Assembly: GCA_019746155.1 (NCBI GenBank)
Contig: JAIESJ010000255.1
Coordinates: 1-5,145 of the forward strand
From: Burkholderiales bacterium
GTDB taxonomy: Bacteria; Pseudomonadota; Gammaproteobacteria; Burkholderiales; SG8-41
Reading direction: 5' to 3'
Length of the DNA: 5,145 bases
Made by a program: the position numbers and the translations under genes. The notes under the pieces were generated by a model that saw only the letters and a list, made by a program, of their open reading frames with translations, had not been told where the DNA came from and did no database searches. The first letter of the stretch is position 1. Every line of letters starts with the position of its first letter. Positions 1-5,145 of this stretch are shown here, in pieces.

Positions 1-173
1 ATCATACCGAGCTGGGCGACGAAATACCCGAGACGCTGTACACCACGGTCGCCGAACTTCTGGCGTACGTGTTCCAGTTGCGGCGTTACCGCGAGGTGGG
101 CGGCGTAATGCCGGCCGCGCCGGAGCACTTGCCGGTTCCCGATAACCTTGATCCCGAGGCGGGCGTGCAATGA
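1..173 (+). CDS. flhB: Flagellar export gate protein FlhB, C-terminal end (5' truncated by window)
   Basis: Only the last 56 full codons are present, read from base 3 to the TGA at 171-173. The residues run HTELGDEIPETLYTTVAELL and then AYVFQLRRYREVGG, ending in a Pro-rich tail (LPVPDNLDPEAGVQ). The ELGDEIPxxLYxxVAELLAYVFQLRR pattern is the conserved end of the cytoplasmic FlhB_C domain in FlhB and related type III export switch proteins. In the family this domain sits at the inner face of the export gate and controls the switch from rod/hook to filament substrates. The membrane domain and the autocleavage site (NPTH) lie upstream of the window and cannot be checked. The stop codon overlaps the flhA start as ATGA, which supports cotranscription and translational coupling. 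Identification is firm because of the motif and the flhA neighbour. Confidence 0.93.
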   Translation, partial: HTELGDEIPETLYTTVAELLAYVFQLRRYREVGGVMPAAPEHLPVPDNLDPEAGVQ

Positions 174-2257
174 ACCAGACTATCGGCATACCCGCATTGA
201 TCGGCGGTAAGGCCAACTGGCGCGGGCTGGCGGGCCCGACGCTGATCGTGTTGATCCTGGCGATGATGATCCTGCCGCTGCCGCCGTTTCTGCTCGATGT
301 TCTTTTCACTTTCAACATTGCAATGGCGGTGATGGTGCTCCTGGTCAGTCTCTACGCGATGAAGCCGCTGGATTTTGCCGTATTTCCGACCGTCTTGCTG
401 GTTACCACGTTGTTGCGCCTGTCGCTCAATGTGGCTTCGACGCGGGTGGTGCTGCTGGAAGGGCATACCGGCCCCGATGCTGCCGGCAAGGTGATCGAGG
501 CATTTGGACATTTTGTGGTGGGCGGCAATTACGCGGTGGGCATCGTGGTGTTCGTGATTCTGGTAGTGATCAACTTCGTGGTGATTACCAAGGGTGCGGG
601 GCGGATTGCGGAAGTGAGCGCGCGTTTCACGTTGGACGCGATGCCCGGCAAGCAGATGGCGATTGACGCCGACCTCAACGCGGGCCTGATCGGCGAGGAT
701 GAGGCGCGCAAGCGTCGCGCAATAATAGCCCAGGAAGCTGATTTTTATGGCGCCATGGACGGCGCCAGCAAGTTCGTGCGCGGCGACGCGGTGGCCGGCA
801 TCGTCATCATGCTGATCAGTATCGGCGGCGGCTTCGCGGTAGGCGTGCTGCAACACGATCTGGATATCGCGGCAGCGGCCCGCAACTACACCTTGCTCAC
901 GATAGGCGACGGCCTGGTGGCGCAGATCCCGGCGCTGGTGATTTCGACTGCGGCAGGCATTGTTGTGAGCCGTGTTGCGACCGACGAGGATGTCGGGCAG
1001 CAGATGATCGGGCAATTGTTCAATAAACCCCAGGTGCTGATGCTCACGGCGGGCATACTCGGCGTGATGGGGGTGATACCGGGGATGCCGCACGTGGCGT
1101 TCCTGCTGCTGGCGCTCGTGCTCGGTGCGGGCGCTTATATGCTCGCCAGCAGGATCGCGACGGCGGAACCTGCTGCCGCATCGAGCGTGACGACGCCGGC
1201 GCCGGAAGCGCAGGAGGCGAGCTGGGATGATGTAACCCCGGTGGACACGCTGGGACTGGAAGTCGGGTATCGCCTGATTCCGCTGGTGGACAAAAATCAG
1301 GACGGCGACCTGCTGCGTCGCATCAAGGGAATACGCAAGAAATTTGCCCGGGAAGTCGGATTTCTGGTTCCGGCGGTGCACATACGCGACAACCTCGGGC
1401 TGCGCCCCAATGCTTACCGTGTCACGCTCAAAGGTGTAGAGATTGGCAGAGGGGAAGCGTATGTCGGAATGTATCTTGCCATCAATCCCGGGCGCGTCAC
1501 CGGCGCGCTCCAGGGAACGGCGACACAGGACCCCGCCTTCGGGCTGCCGGCCGTGTGGATAGAACCGGCGCTGCGCGAGCAGGCGCAGGCCTTTGGCTAC
1601 ACCGTGGTCGACGCAAGCGTTGTCGTGGCGACTCACGTGGACCATCTCATCAACAGCCACTCGGCCGAGTTGCTGGGCAGACAGGAACTGCAGCAGTTGC
1701 TCGACCGCATCAATCGTGATTCGCCGAAACTGCTCGAAGATGTGGTGCCGAAACTGTTGCCGTTCTCGACGGTGCAAAAGGTCATGCAGAATCTCCTTGC
1801 CGAGGGCGTGTACATTCGCGATCTGTCCTCGATTATGGAGGCCCTGGCGGAGCATGCGCCGCGCACACAGGACGCTGATGAACTGACCGCCGCCGTCCGT
1901 GTTGTGCTGGGCCGCGCCATCATCCAGCAGATTTATCCGACCGGCACCGAACTGCAAGTGATCGCCCTGGATTACGAGCTGGAGCGGGTCCTGACACAAG
2001 CGTTGCAGACCAGTGCATCGCATGCGGCCGGCATCGAGCCGGGTCTCGCCGAGACGCTTATCAAAGAAGCACAGGCCAGCGTCCAGCGTCAGGAACAGCA
2101 GGGTTTCCCGCCGGTATTGCTGGTCCCGCCCCAGTTGAGGCTTGTGCTGTCGCGCTTCCTGCGCCGCTCCATCCCGCAGCTCAAGGTGATTTCCCATTCT
2201 GAAATTTCACATGCCGGGACCATCAAAGTCACGTCCATTCTTGGAGGTAAAACGTGA
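170..2257 (+). CDS. flhA: Flagellar type III export gate protein FlhA
   Basis: This 695-residue protein has the usual FlhA length. FlhA forms the nonameric ring of the flagellar export gate: its membrane half couples proton flow to export, and its cytoplasmic half docks substrate-chaperone complexes. Residues about 20-326 are strongly hydrophobic in blocks consistent with the family's eight membrane helices (about 21-62, 70-90, 120-140, 203-225, 241-268 and 288-326). The FHIPEP signature loop is intact at 145-169 (RIAEVSARFTLDAMPGKQM followed by AIDAD), and FYGAMDGASKFVRGD is at 192-206. An Ala/Pro-rich linker (about 327-358) leads into the cytoplasmic domain (about 360-690), which ends QLKVISHSEIS. 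The ATG overlaps the flhB stop and is the first possible start after an in-frame TGA at 149-151; a GAGG at 156-159 can serve as ribosome-binding site. The stop overlaps the flhF start. No key motif is missing. Confidence 0.98.
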   Translation: MNQTIGIPALIGGKANWRGLAGPTLIVLILAMMILPLPPFLLDVLFTFNIAMAVMVLLVSLYAMKPLDFAVFPTVLLVTTLLRLSLNVASTRVVLLEGHTGPDAAGKVIEAFGHFVVGGNYAVGIVVFVILVVINFVVITKGAGRIAEVSARFTLDAMPGKQMAIDADLNAGLIGEDEARKRRAIIAQEADFYGAMDGASKFVRGDAVAGIVIMLISIGGGFAVGVLQHDLDIAAAARNYTLLTIGDGLVAQIPALVISTAAGIVVSRVATDEDVGQQMIGQLFNKPQVLMLTAGILGVMGVIPGMPHVAFLLLALVLGAGAYMLASRIATAEPAAASSVTTPAPEAQEASWDDVTPVDTLGLEVGYRLIPLVDKNQDGDLLRRIKGIRKKFAREVGFLVPAVHIRDNLGLRPNAYRVTLKGVEIGRGEAYVGMYLAINPGRVTGALQGTATQDPAFGLPAVWIEPALREQAQAFGYTVVDASVVVATHVDHLINSHSAELLGRQELQQLLDRINRDSPKLLEDVVPKLLPFSTVQKVMQNLLAEGVYIRDLSSIMEALAEHAPRTQDADELTAAVRVVLGRAIIQQIYPTGTELQVIALDYELERVLTQALQTSASHAAGIEPGLAETLIKEAQASVQRQEQQGFPPVLLVPPQLRLVLSRFLRRSIPQLKVISHSEISHAGTIKVTSILGGKT
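2243..2247 (+). promoter_or_regulatory. Shine-Dalgarno of flhF (GGAGG), fixing the GTG start
   Basis: GGAGG lies inside the last codons of flhA, 6 bases before the GTG at 2254. An in-frame TAA at 2248-2250 rules out any earlier flhF start, so this strong site and the GTGA overlap together determine the flhF start. It is the clearest ribosome-binding site in the window. Confidence 0.85.
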
Positions 2258-3519
2258 AGGCGCAGAGATTTTTTGCCGAAACATCACGCGAAGCGTTGCG
2301 TCAGATCAAGGACGGGCTCGGGCCGGACGCCGTTATCCTGGCAAACCGGCGGGTCGAGGGCGGCGTCGAAATCGTGGCGATGGCTGGAGGAGAAATCGCG
2401 CAGTTCAGCGGCAATTCCGGTACGGTATCCAAAGAGCGACGCGGCGCGTCGGATGCCCGTCCTTCTGCCGACCAGGCACCGCCCGCACAGCTGGTCCAGC
2501 AGTCGGCGCCGGATTTGTTAACGCAAAACATCGTTGCCGAAATCAAAATGCTGCGCGGTCTCATGGAGGAACAACTGGCCGGGCTGGCATGGGGCGAGAT
2601 GCAGCGGCGCGAACCCGCCAAAGCGAAACTCCTGCGTTTGATGTTGAACACCGGTTTCAGCGCCTTGCTGTCGCGGCAGGTGCTGCAGAAAATGCCGGCC
2701 GGCTGCGACTTCGAAAAAGGGCTCAAATGGATCAAGGCGGCGCTTGCCCATAACCTGCGCAGCGCCGGTGAAAACGACAGCATTGTCGATCGTGGCGGCG
2801 TATACGCTCTCGTGGGCCCGACCGGCGTAGGTAAAACCACCACTACGGCGAAGCTCGCGGCACGCTGTGTGGTCAAACACGGCGCCGACAAGCTGGTGCT
2901 GCTTACGACCGACAGTTACCGCATCGGCGGTCATGAACAGCTGCGCATCTACGGCCGGTTACTGGGGGTCGCGGTCCACGCGGTCAAGGATGCTGAAGAC
3001 TTGCGCCTGACGCTGGCGGAACTGCGCCACAAGCACATGGTGCTGATCGACACCGTGGGCGTGGGACAGCGCGACCAGGTCGTGCTCGAACAGGAAACGA
3101 TGCTGAACAGCTGCGGGGCCGAGATCAAGCGCATGCTGCTGCTTAACGCCACCTGCAACGGCAGCACATTGGATGACGTGGTACGGGCGTTTCACGGCGA
3201 GAGCGCGCATGGCTGCATTATCACCAAGACGGACGAGGCGGCGAGCCTCGGCGTGGTGCTCGATGCCGTGGTGCGGCACAGGCTGGTGCTGCATTATGCG
3301 GCGAACGGGCAGAAAGTACCTGAAGACTTGCATGCGGCGAACGCGCCGCATCTGATCCACAGTGCGTTCAAACCGCAGGCTGAAGAATCGCCGTTCGCGC
3401 TGTCGGACAACGAATTTTCGTTGGTGGCTTCGGGTCTGGCGGCGATTGGCGGAGCAGGCTCGTTCGTGCCGCAGCATGCATTCGGCGCCGGTGTCGCGAG
3501 CGGGGTGTCCCTTGGCTAG
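2254..3519 (+). CDS. flhF: Flagellar biosynthesis GTPase FlhF (SRP-type)
   Basis: This 421-residue protein is of normal FlhF size and belongs to the SRP/FtsY/FlhF GTPase group. In polar flagellates FlhF localises to the pole and sets the site of flagellar assembly. The N-terminal B region begins MKAQRFFAETSREALRQI and continues GLGPDAVILANRRV, a conserved FlhF start. Residues about 45-90 are a variable Ser/Gln/Pro-rich linker, about 95-180 the helical N domain, and about 181-390 the G domain. The G domain shows the P-loop GPTGVGKTT (188-196), the FlhF insertion-box-like TTDSYRIGGHEQLRIYGRLL (218-237), the G3 motif DTVGVGQRD (266-274), the G4 motif TKTDEAASLG (324-333) and VPEDLHAAN (355-363). 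A Gly/Ala-rich tail of about 25 residues follows. The start is GTG, fixed by a strong Shine-Dalgarno and an in-frame stop just upstream. The 3' end overlaps flhG, its functional partner. G3 differs slightly from the DTVGMSQRD I recall for gammaproteobacterial relatives. Confidence 0.97.
   Translation: MKAQRFFAETSREALRQIKDGLGPDAVILANRRVEGGVEIVAMAGGEIAQFSGNSGTVSKERRGASDARPSADQAPPAQLVQQSAPDLLTQNIVAEIKMLRGLMEEQLAGLAWGEMQRREPAKAKLLRLMLNTGFSALLSRQVLQKMPAGCDFEKGLKWIKAALAHNLRSAGENDSIVDRGGVYALVGPTGVGKTTTTAKLAARCVVKHGADKLVLLTTDSYRIGGHEQLRIYGRLLGVAVHAVKDAEDLRLTLAELRHKHMVLIDTVGVGQRDQVVLEQETMLNSCGAEIKRMLLLNATCNGSTLDDVVRAFHGESAHGCIITKTDEAASLGVVLDAVVRHRLVLHYAANGQKVPEDLHAANAPHLIHSAFKPQAEESPFALSDNEFSLVASGLAAIGGAGSFVPQHAFGAGVASGVSLG
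3296..3343 (+). repeat. 12-base direct repeat (ATGCGGCGAACG), two copies in flhF
   Basis: ATGCGGCGAACG occurs at 3296-3307 and again at 3332-3343. The copies start 36 bases apart, in the same reading frame, and encode YAANG (348-352) and HAANA (360-364) near the end of the FlhF G domain. The second copy forms the left arm and loop of the hairpin at 3332-3351. It is probably a by-product of the coding sequence. Confidence 0.5.
3332..3351 (+). repeat. 8-bp inverted repeat with tetraloop in flhF
   Basis: ATGCGGCG (3332-3339) and CGCCGCAT (3344-3351) are perfectly complementary around an AACG loop. There is no U-tract after it, so it is not a terminator. A stem of this length is expected by chance about once in a GC-rich window of this size, so a function is doubtful. 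Confidence 0.45.
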
Positions 3520-4399
3520 AGTCGTCGTGGATCAGGCTGAAGGTCTGCGGCGACTGCTTGCGCGGGATGCGCTGCGCATCATTACCGTTGCGAGTGCGAC
3601 CGCAGGCGTTGGCAAAACCAGCTCCGTCGTCAATCTTGCCGTGGCATTGGCGAGGGCCGGGCGCGAAGTGCTGATACTCGACGAAAGCCCGCGACGCAGC
3701 AACGTGAGCGACACTCTCGGCGTAAACGCACGTTTCGATTTGCTGGACGTCATAAGCCGCAACAGGACGTTGGAGCAGGTGCTGGTGGCGGGACCGGAGG
3801 GCATTTCCGTGCTGCCGGCGGCGCGCGGTGTGGCGTGCCTTGCCAAGCTCGACAGGGATGACCAGGATCGGCTGATCGACTGTTTCAGCAGACTGCCCCA
3901 TCCGGTCGATGTGGTGCTTGTCGACACTGCGACCGGCAGCAGCGGCAGAATGCTGCCGGTGAGCCTTGCCGCGCAGGATGTGGTGCTGGTGCTGTCCAGA
4001 ACGACCGCTTCCATTACCGACAATTACGCCTTGATCAAGACGATGAGCTTGCAGTATGCGAAGCGGCATTTTCGGATACTCGTGAACAAAGTTCACTCCG
4101 AGCGTGAGGCCAGAACCATTTTCGTAAACATGGCGCAGGCGGCAAAACGCTACTTGTCGGTATCCCTGGATTACATCGGCTGCATTCCGCCGGACGACAA
4201 GCTGCAGCGCGCCACCGCGTTGTGCACGTCGGTAGTCGAAGCTTTCCCCGCCGCGCCGTCCGCCACGGGCTTTCGCCGCGCGGCAGACGAAGTGATGTGC
4301 TGGTCGCGTCAGGCGGTACAGACGGAGGAAAGCATCGAGAATTTCATGCAGCGACTGATTCAATCCAGCCGTCTTGGCGCGGCAAGCATCGGAATATAG
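3512..4399 (+). CDS. flhG: MinD/ParA-type flagellar number regulator FlhG (FleN/YlxH family), degenerate ATP-binding loops
   Basis: From the TTG at 3512 the product is 295 residues, matching the family. FlhG limits flagellar number and antagonises FlhF. Residues 7-13 read DQAEGLR, matching the DQAxxLR motif that stimulates FlhF GTPase in Bacillus-type FlhG. The ATPase core shows a P-loop AGVGKTS (31-37), a Walker A' strand VLILDESP (53-60), a switch II-like VVLVDTATG (134-142), SITDNYALIK (167-176), FRILVNKVHSEREA (187-200) and DYIGCIPPD (220-228). The end, ENFMQRLIQSSRLG (276-289), could be an amphipathic membrane-targeting helix. Two usual residues are absent: the signature lysine of the KGGxGK motif is Thr30, and the second Asp of the LDxD strand is Ser59. 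The frame is open upstream, so other starts are possible: ATG 3476, GTG 3491 or GTG 3527. I favour TTG 3512 because it gives MARVVVDQAEGLRRLL, has GGGG at 3502-3505 six bases upstream, and overlaps flhF by only 8 bases. Identity is secure; the exact start is not. Confidence 0.93.
   Translation: MARVVVDQAEGLRRLLARDALRIITVASATAGVGKTSSVVNLAVALARAGREVLILDESPRRSNVSDTLGVNARFDLLDVISRNRTLEQVLVAGPEGISVLPAARGVACLAKLDRDDQDRLIDCFSRLPHPVDVVLVDTATGSSGRMLPVSLAAQDVVLVLSRTTASITDNYALIKTMSLQYAKRHFRILVNKVHSEREARTIFVNMAQAAKRYLSVSLDYIGCIPPDDKLQRATALCTSVVEAFPAAPSATGFRRAADEVMCWSRQAVQTEESIENFMQRLIQSSRLGAASIGI
3932..3960 (+). repeat. Perfect 10-bp inverted repeat inside flhG
   Basis: ACCGGCAGCA at 3932-3941 is exactly complementary to TGCTGCCGGT at 3951-3960, with a 9-base loop between them. 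It could fold into a stable hairpin in the flhG mRNA. It lies over FlhG codons 141-150, just after the switch II-like motif. No T-run follows, so it is not a rho-independent terminator. The inverted repeat is seen directly; a role is not shown. Confidence 0.6.
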
Positions 4400-4415
4400 G
4401 CGCACTTTATGTATT

Positions 4416-5126
4416 ATGTACACTGCGACCGGAACCGTTGACAAGCAGCAATACATCAATCAATTCGCGCCGCTGGTGCGGCGAATTGCTCATTACATGA
4501 TGGCGAAATTGCCGGCGTCCGTGCAGCTGGATGACATTATCCAGGCGGGCATGATCGGGTTGCTGGATGCCGTCAACCGTTATCAGGGCTCCCTGGGGGC
4601 GCAGTTTGAGTCCTATGCGGCGCAGCGCATCCGTGGCGCCATCCTCGACGAGTTACGGCAGGCCGACTGGCTGCCGCGCAGCGTGCGCAAGAACATGCGG
4701 CGCATAGAAGCCGTTGTGAATACGCTTGAGCAGCGTCTTGGACGCGCGCCCACCGAAGCCGAACTGGCGAAGGAACTGAGTATGTCGCTTGCCGAATACC
4801 AGGAAATGCTGCAGGATGCGCGCGGCTGCCAGTTGATCTATTTCGATGACCTCAAGGGTGCCGACAGCGATCACTTTCTCGACAGTCATTGCGCGGACGA
4901 AGATTCCAATCCCCTTGAGATGCTGATCGATGAGAACCTGCGTGCCCTGCTGATCAAGGCCATCGAGGAGCTCCCGCCCCGTGAAAAAATGGTGATGGGC
5001 ATGCACTATGAGCGGGAGCTCAACCTGCGGGAGATCGGGGAAGTGCTCGGTGTAAGCGAATCGCGCGTCTGTCAGTTGCACAGCCAGGCGATTGCACGCC
5101 TGCGCGCCAAGATGCGAAAGCTCTGA
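4416..5126 (+). CDS. fliA: Flagellar sigma factor FliA (sigma-28, RpoF)
   Basis: This 236-residue sigma factor is close to the usual FliA length (about 240). It directs RNA polymerase to late flagellar promoters and is normally held by the anti-sigma factor FlgM until FlgM is exported through the finished hook-basal body. The start MYTATGTVDKQQYINQFAPL is typical of FliA. Region 2 covers about 17-92, with DDIIQAGMIGLLDAVNRY (39-56), FESYAAQRIRGAILDELR (64-81) and DWLPRSVRKNMR (84-95), the stretch expected to read the sigma-28 -10 element. Region 3 is about 96-150. Region 4 is about 178-232, with the helix-turn-helix LREIGEVLGVSESRVCQLH at 204-222. The frame is open back to a TTG at 4374, but the ATG matches the family N-terminus and avoids overlap with flhG. 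The gap from the flhG stop is 16 bases and has only a poor ribosome-binding site (AGG at 4398-4400, too far from the ATG). It is the last gene seen in the window. Confidence 0.97.
   Translation: MYTATGTVDKQQYINQFAPLVRRIAHYMMAKLPASVQLDDIIQAGMIGLLDAVNRYQGSLGAQFESYAAQRIRGAILDELRQADWLPRSVRKNMRRIEAVVNTLEQRLGRAPTEAELAKELSMSLAEYQEMLQDARGCQLIYFDDLKGADSDHFLDSHCADEDSNPLEMLIDENLRALLIKAIEELPPREKMVMGMHYERELNLREIGEVLGVSESRVCQLHSQAIARLRAKMRKL
4461..4488 (+). repeat. Interrupted 11-bp hairpin early in the fliA coding sequence
   Basis: CGCCGC (4468-4473) pairs with GCGGCG (4478-4483) around a TGGT loop. The stem continues as CAATT (4461-4465) pairing with AATTG (4484-4488) after a two-base bulge (4466-4467). 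It covers fliA codons 16-25, about 45 to 72 bases after the ATG. That peptide (QFAPLVRRIA) is conserved in the family, which may explain the base pattern. Any effect on translation is unproven. Confidence 0.45.
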
Positions 5127-5145
5127 CAGAGTGGCTAAGCCGGCC

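Noticed and set aside
748..767. 7-bp inverted repeat TGGCGCC/GGCGCCA in flhA
   Set aside because: It encodes the highly conserved YGAMDGAS segment, so the symmetry is explained by the protein. There is no T-run after it on either strand.
1196..1205. Palindrome CCGGCGCCGG in flhA
   Set aside because: It lies in the Ala/Pro-rich linker (TPAPEA), where GC-rich codons readily create such symmetry. It is not supported as a site.
86..2197. 703-codon open frame on the - strand opposite flhA
   Set aside because: It is the reverse shadow of flhA, kept open by GC-rich codon bias. Its translation is rich in His, Arg and Gln with no recognisable domain, while the + strand encodes an intact FlhA.
2211..2753. 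180-codon + strand frame overlapping the flhA end and flhF
   Set aside because: It is out of frame with flhF, Arg/Gly-rich with no domain, and has no ribosome-binding site. It is a shadow of flhF.
3362..3511. N-terminal extension of flhG to an upstream start inside flhF
   Set aside because: The 50 extra residues are Arg-rich, unlike any FlhG N-terminus I know, and arise from the flhF sequence in another frame.
4438..4443. TTGACA resembling a sigma-70 -35 box
   Set aside because: It lies inside fliA and encodes part of the conserved TVDK peptide. No convincing -10 box follows at the right spacing.
3368..4459. 363-codon open frame on the - strand opposite the end of flhF, flhG and the start of fliA
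   Set aside because: It is low in recognisable motifs, His/Arg/Gln-rich, and spans three genes with clear family matches on the + strand. It is a coding shadow.
5127..5145. Bases after the fliA stop, searched for a terminator or a new start
   Set aside because: Only 19 bases remain, with no hairpin plus T-run and no clear start codon or ribosome-binding site.

Overview
This window is a compact flagellar operon segment read entirely on the + strand: the 3' end of flhB, then complete flhA, flhF, flhG (fleN/ylxH-type) and fliA. About 20 bases remain after fliA and show nothing recognisable. The DNA is GC-rich (roughly 60% by eye). The order flhB-flhA-flhF-flhG-fliA is the arrangement of polarly flagellated Beta- and Gammaproteobacteria; enteric bacteria lack flhF and flhG here. 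The FlhG N-terminus (DQAEGLRRLLARD) and its degenerate ATP-binding loops look to me most like betaproteobacterial relatives (Nitrosomonadales-like). That placement is from memory of the families and is tentative.

Layout: flhB tail (1-173) overlaps flhA (170-2257) in an ATGA junction. flhA overlaps flhF (2254-3519) in a GTGA junction behind a strong Shine-Dalgarno. flhF overlaps flhG (3512-4399, probable TTG start) by 8 bases. fliA (ATG at 4416, to 5126) follows after a 16-base gap. I see no promoter or terminator inside the window, so all five genes are probably cotranscribed from upstream, with translational coupling at the first three junctions.

How the genes work together: FlhB and FlhA are core membrane proteins of the flagellar type III export gate. 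FlhF, an SRP-type GTPase, marks the pole and recruits early flagellar parts. FlhG, a MinD/ParA-type ATPase, restrains flagellar number and carries the DQAxxLR motif known to stimulate FlhF GTPase. FliA (sigma-28) turns on the late genes (filament, motor, chemotaxis) once the hook-basal body is complete.

No novel system is present; this is a conserved housekeeping motility locus. The point most worth a second look is FlhG. It keeps the P-loop Lys-Thr but lacks both the 'signature' lysine of the deviant Walker A motif and the second Asp of the Walker A' motif. This raises the question of whether it still works as an ATP-dependent dimer switch. Smaller observations are a perfect 10-bp inverted repeat in flhG, a direct repeat plus hairpin in flhF, and a hairpin early in fliA combined with a weak ribosome-binding site.
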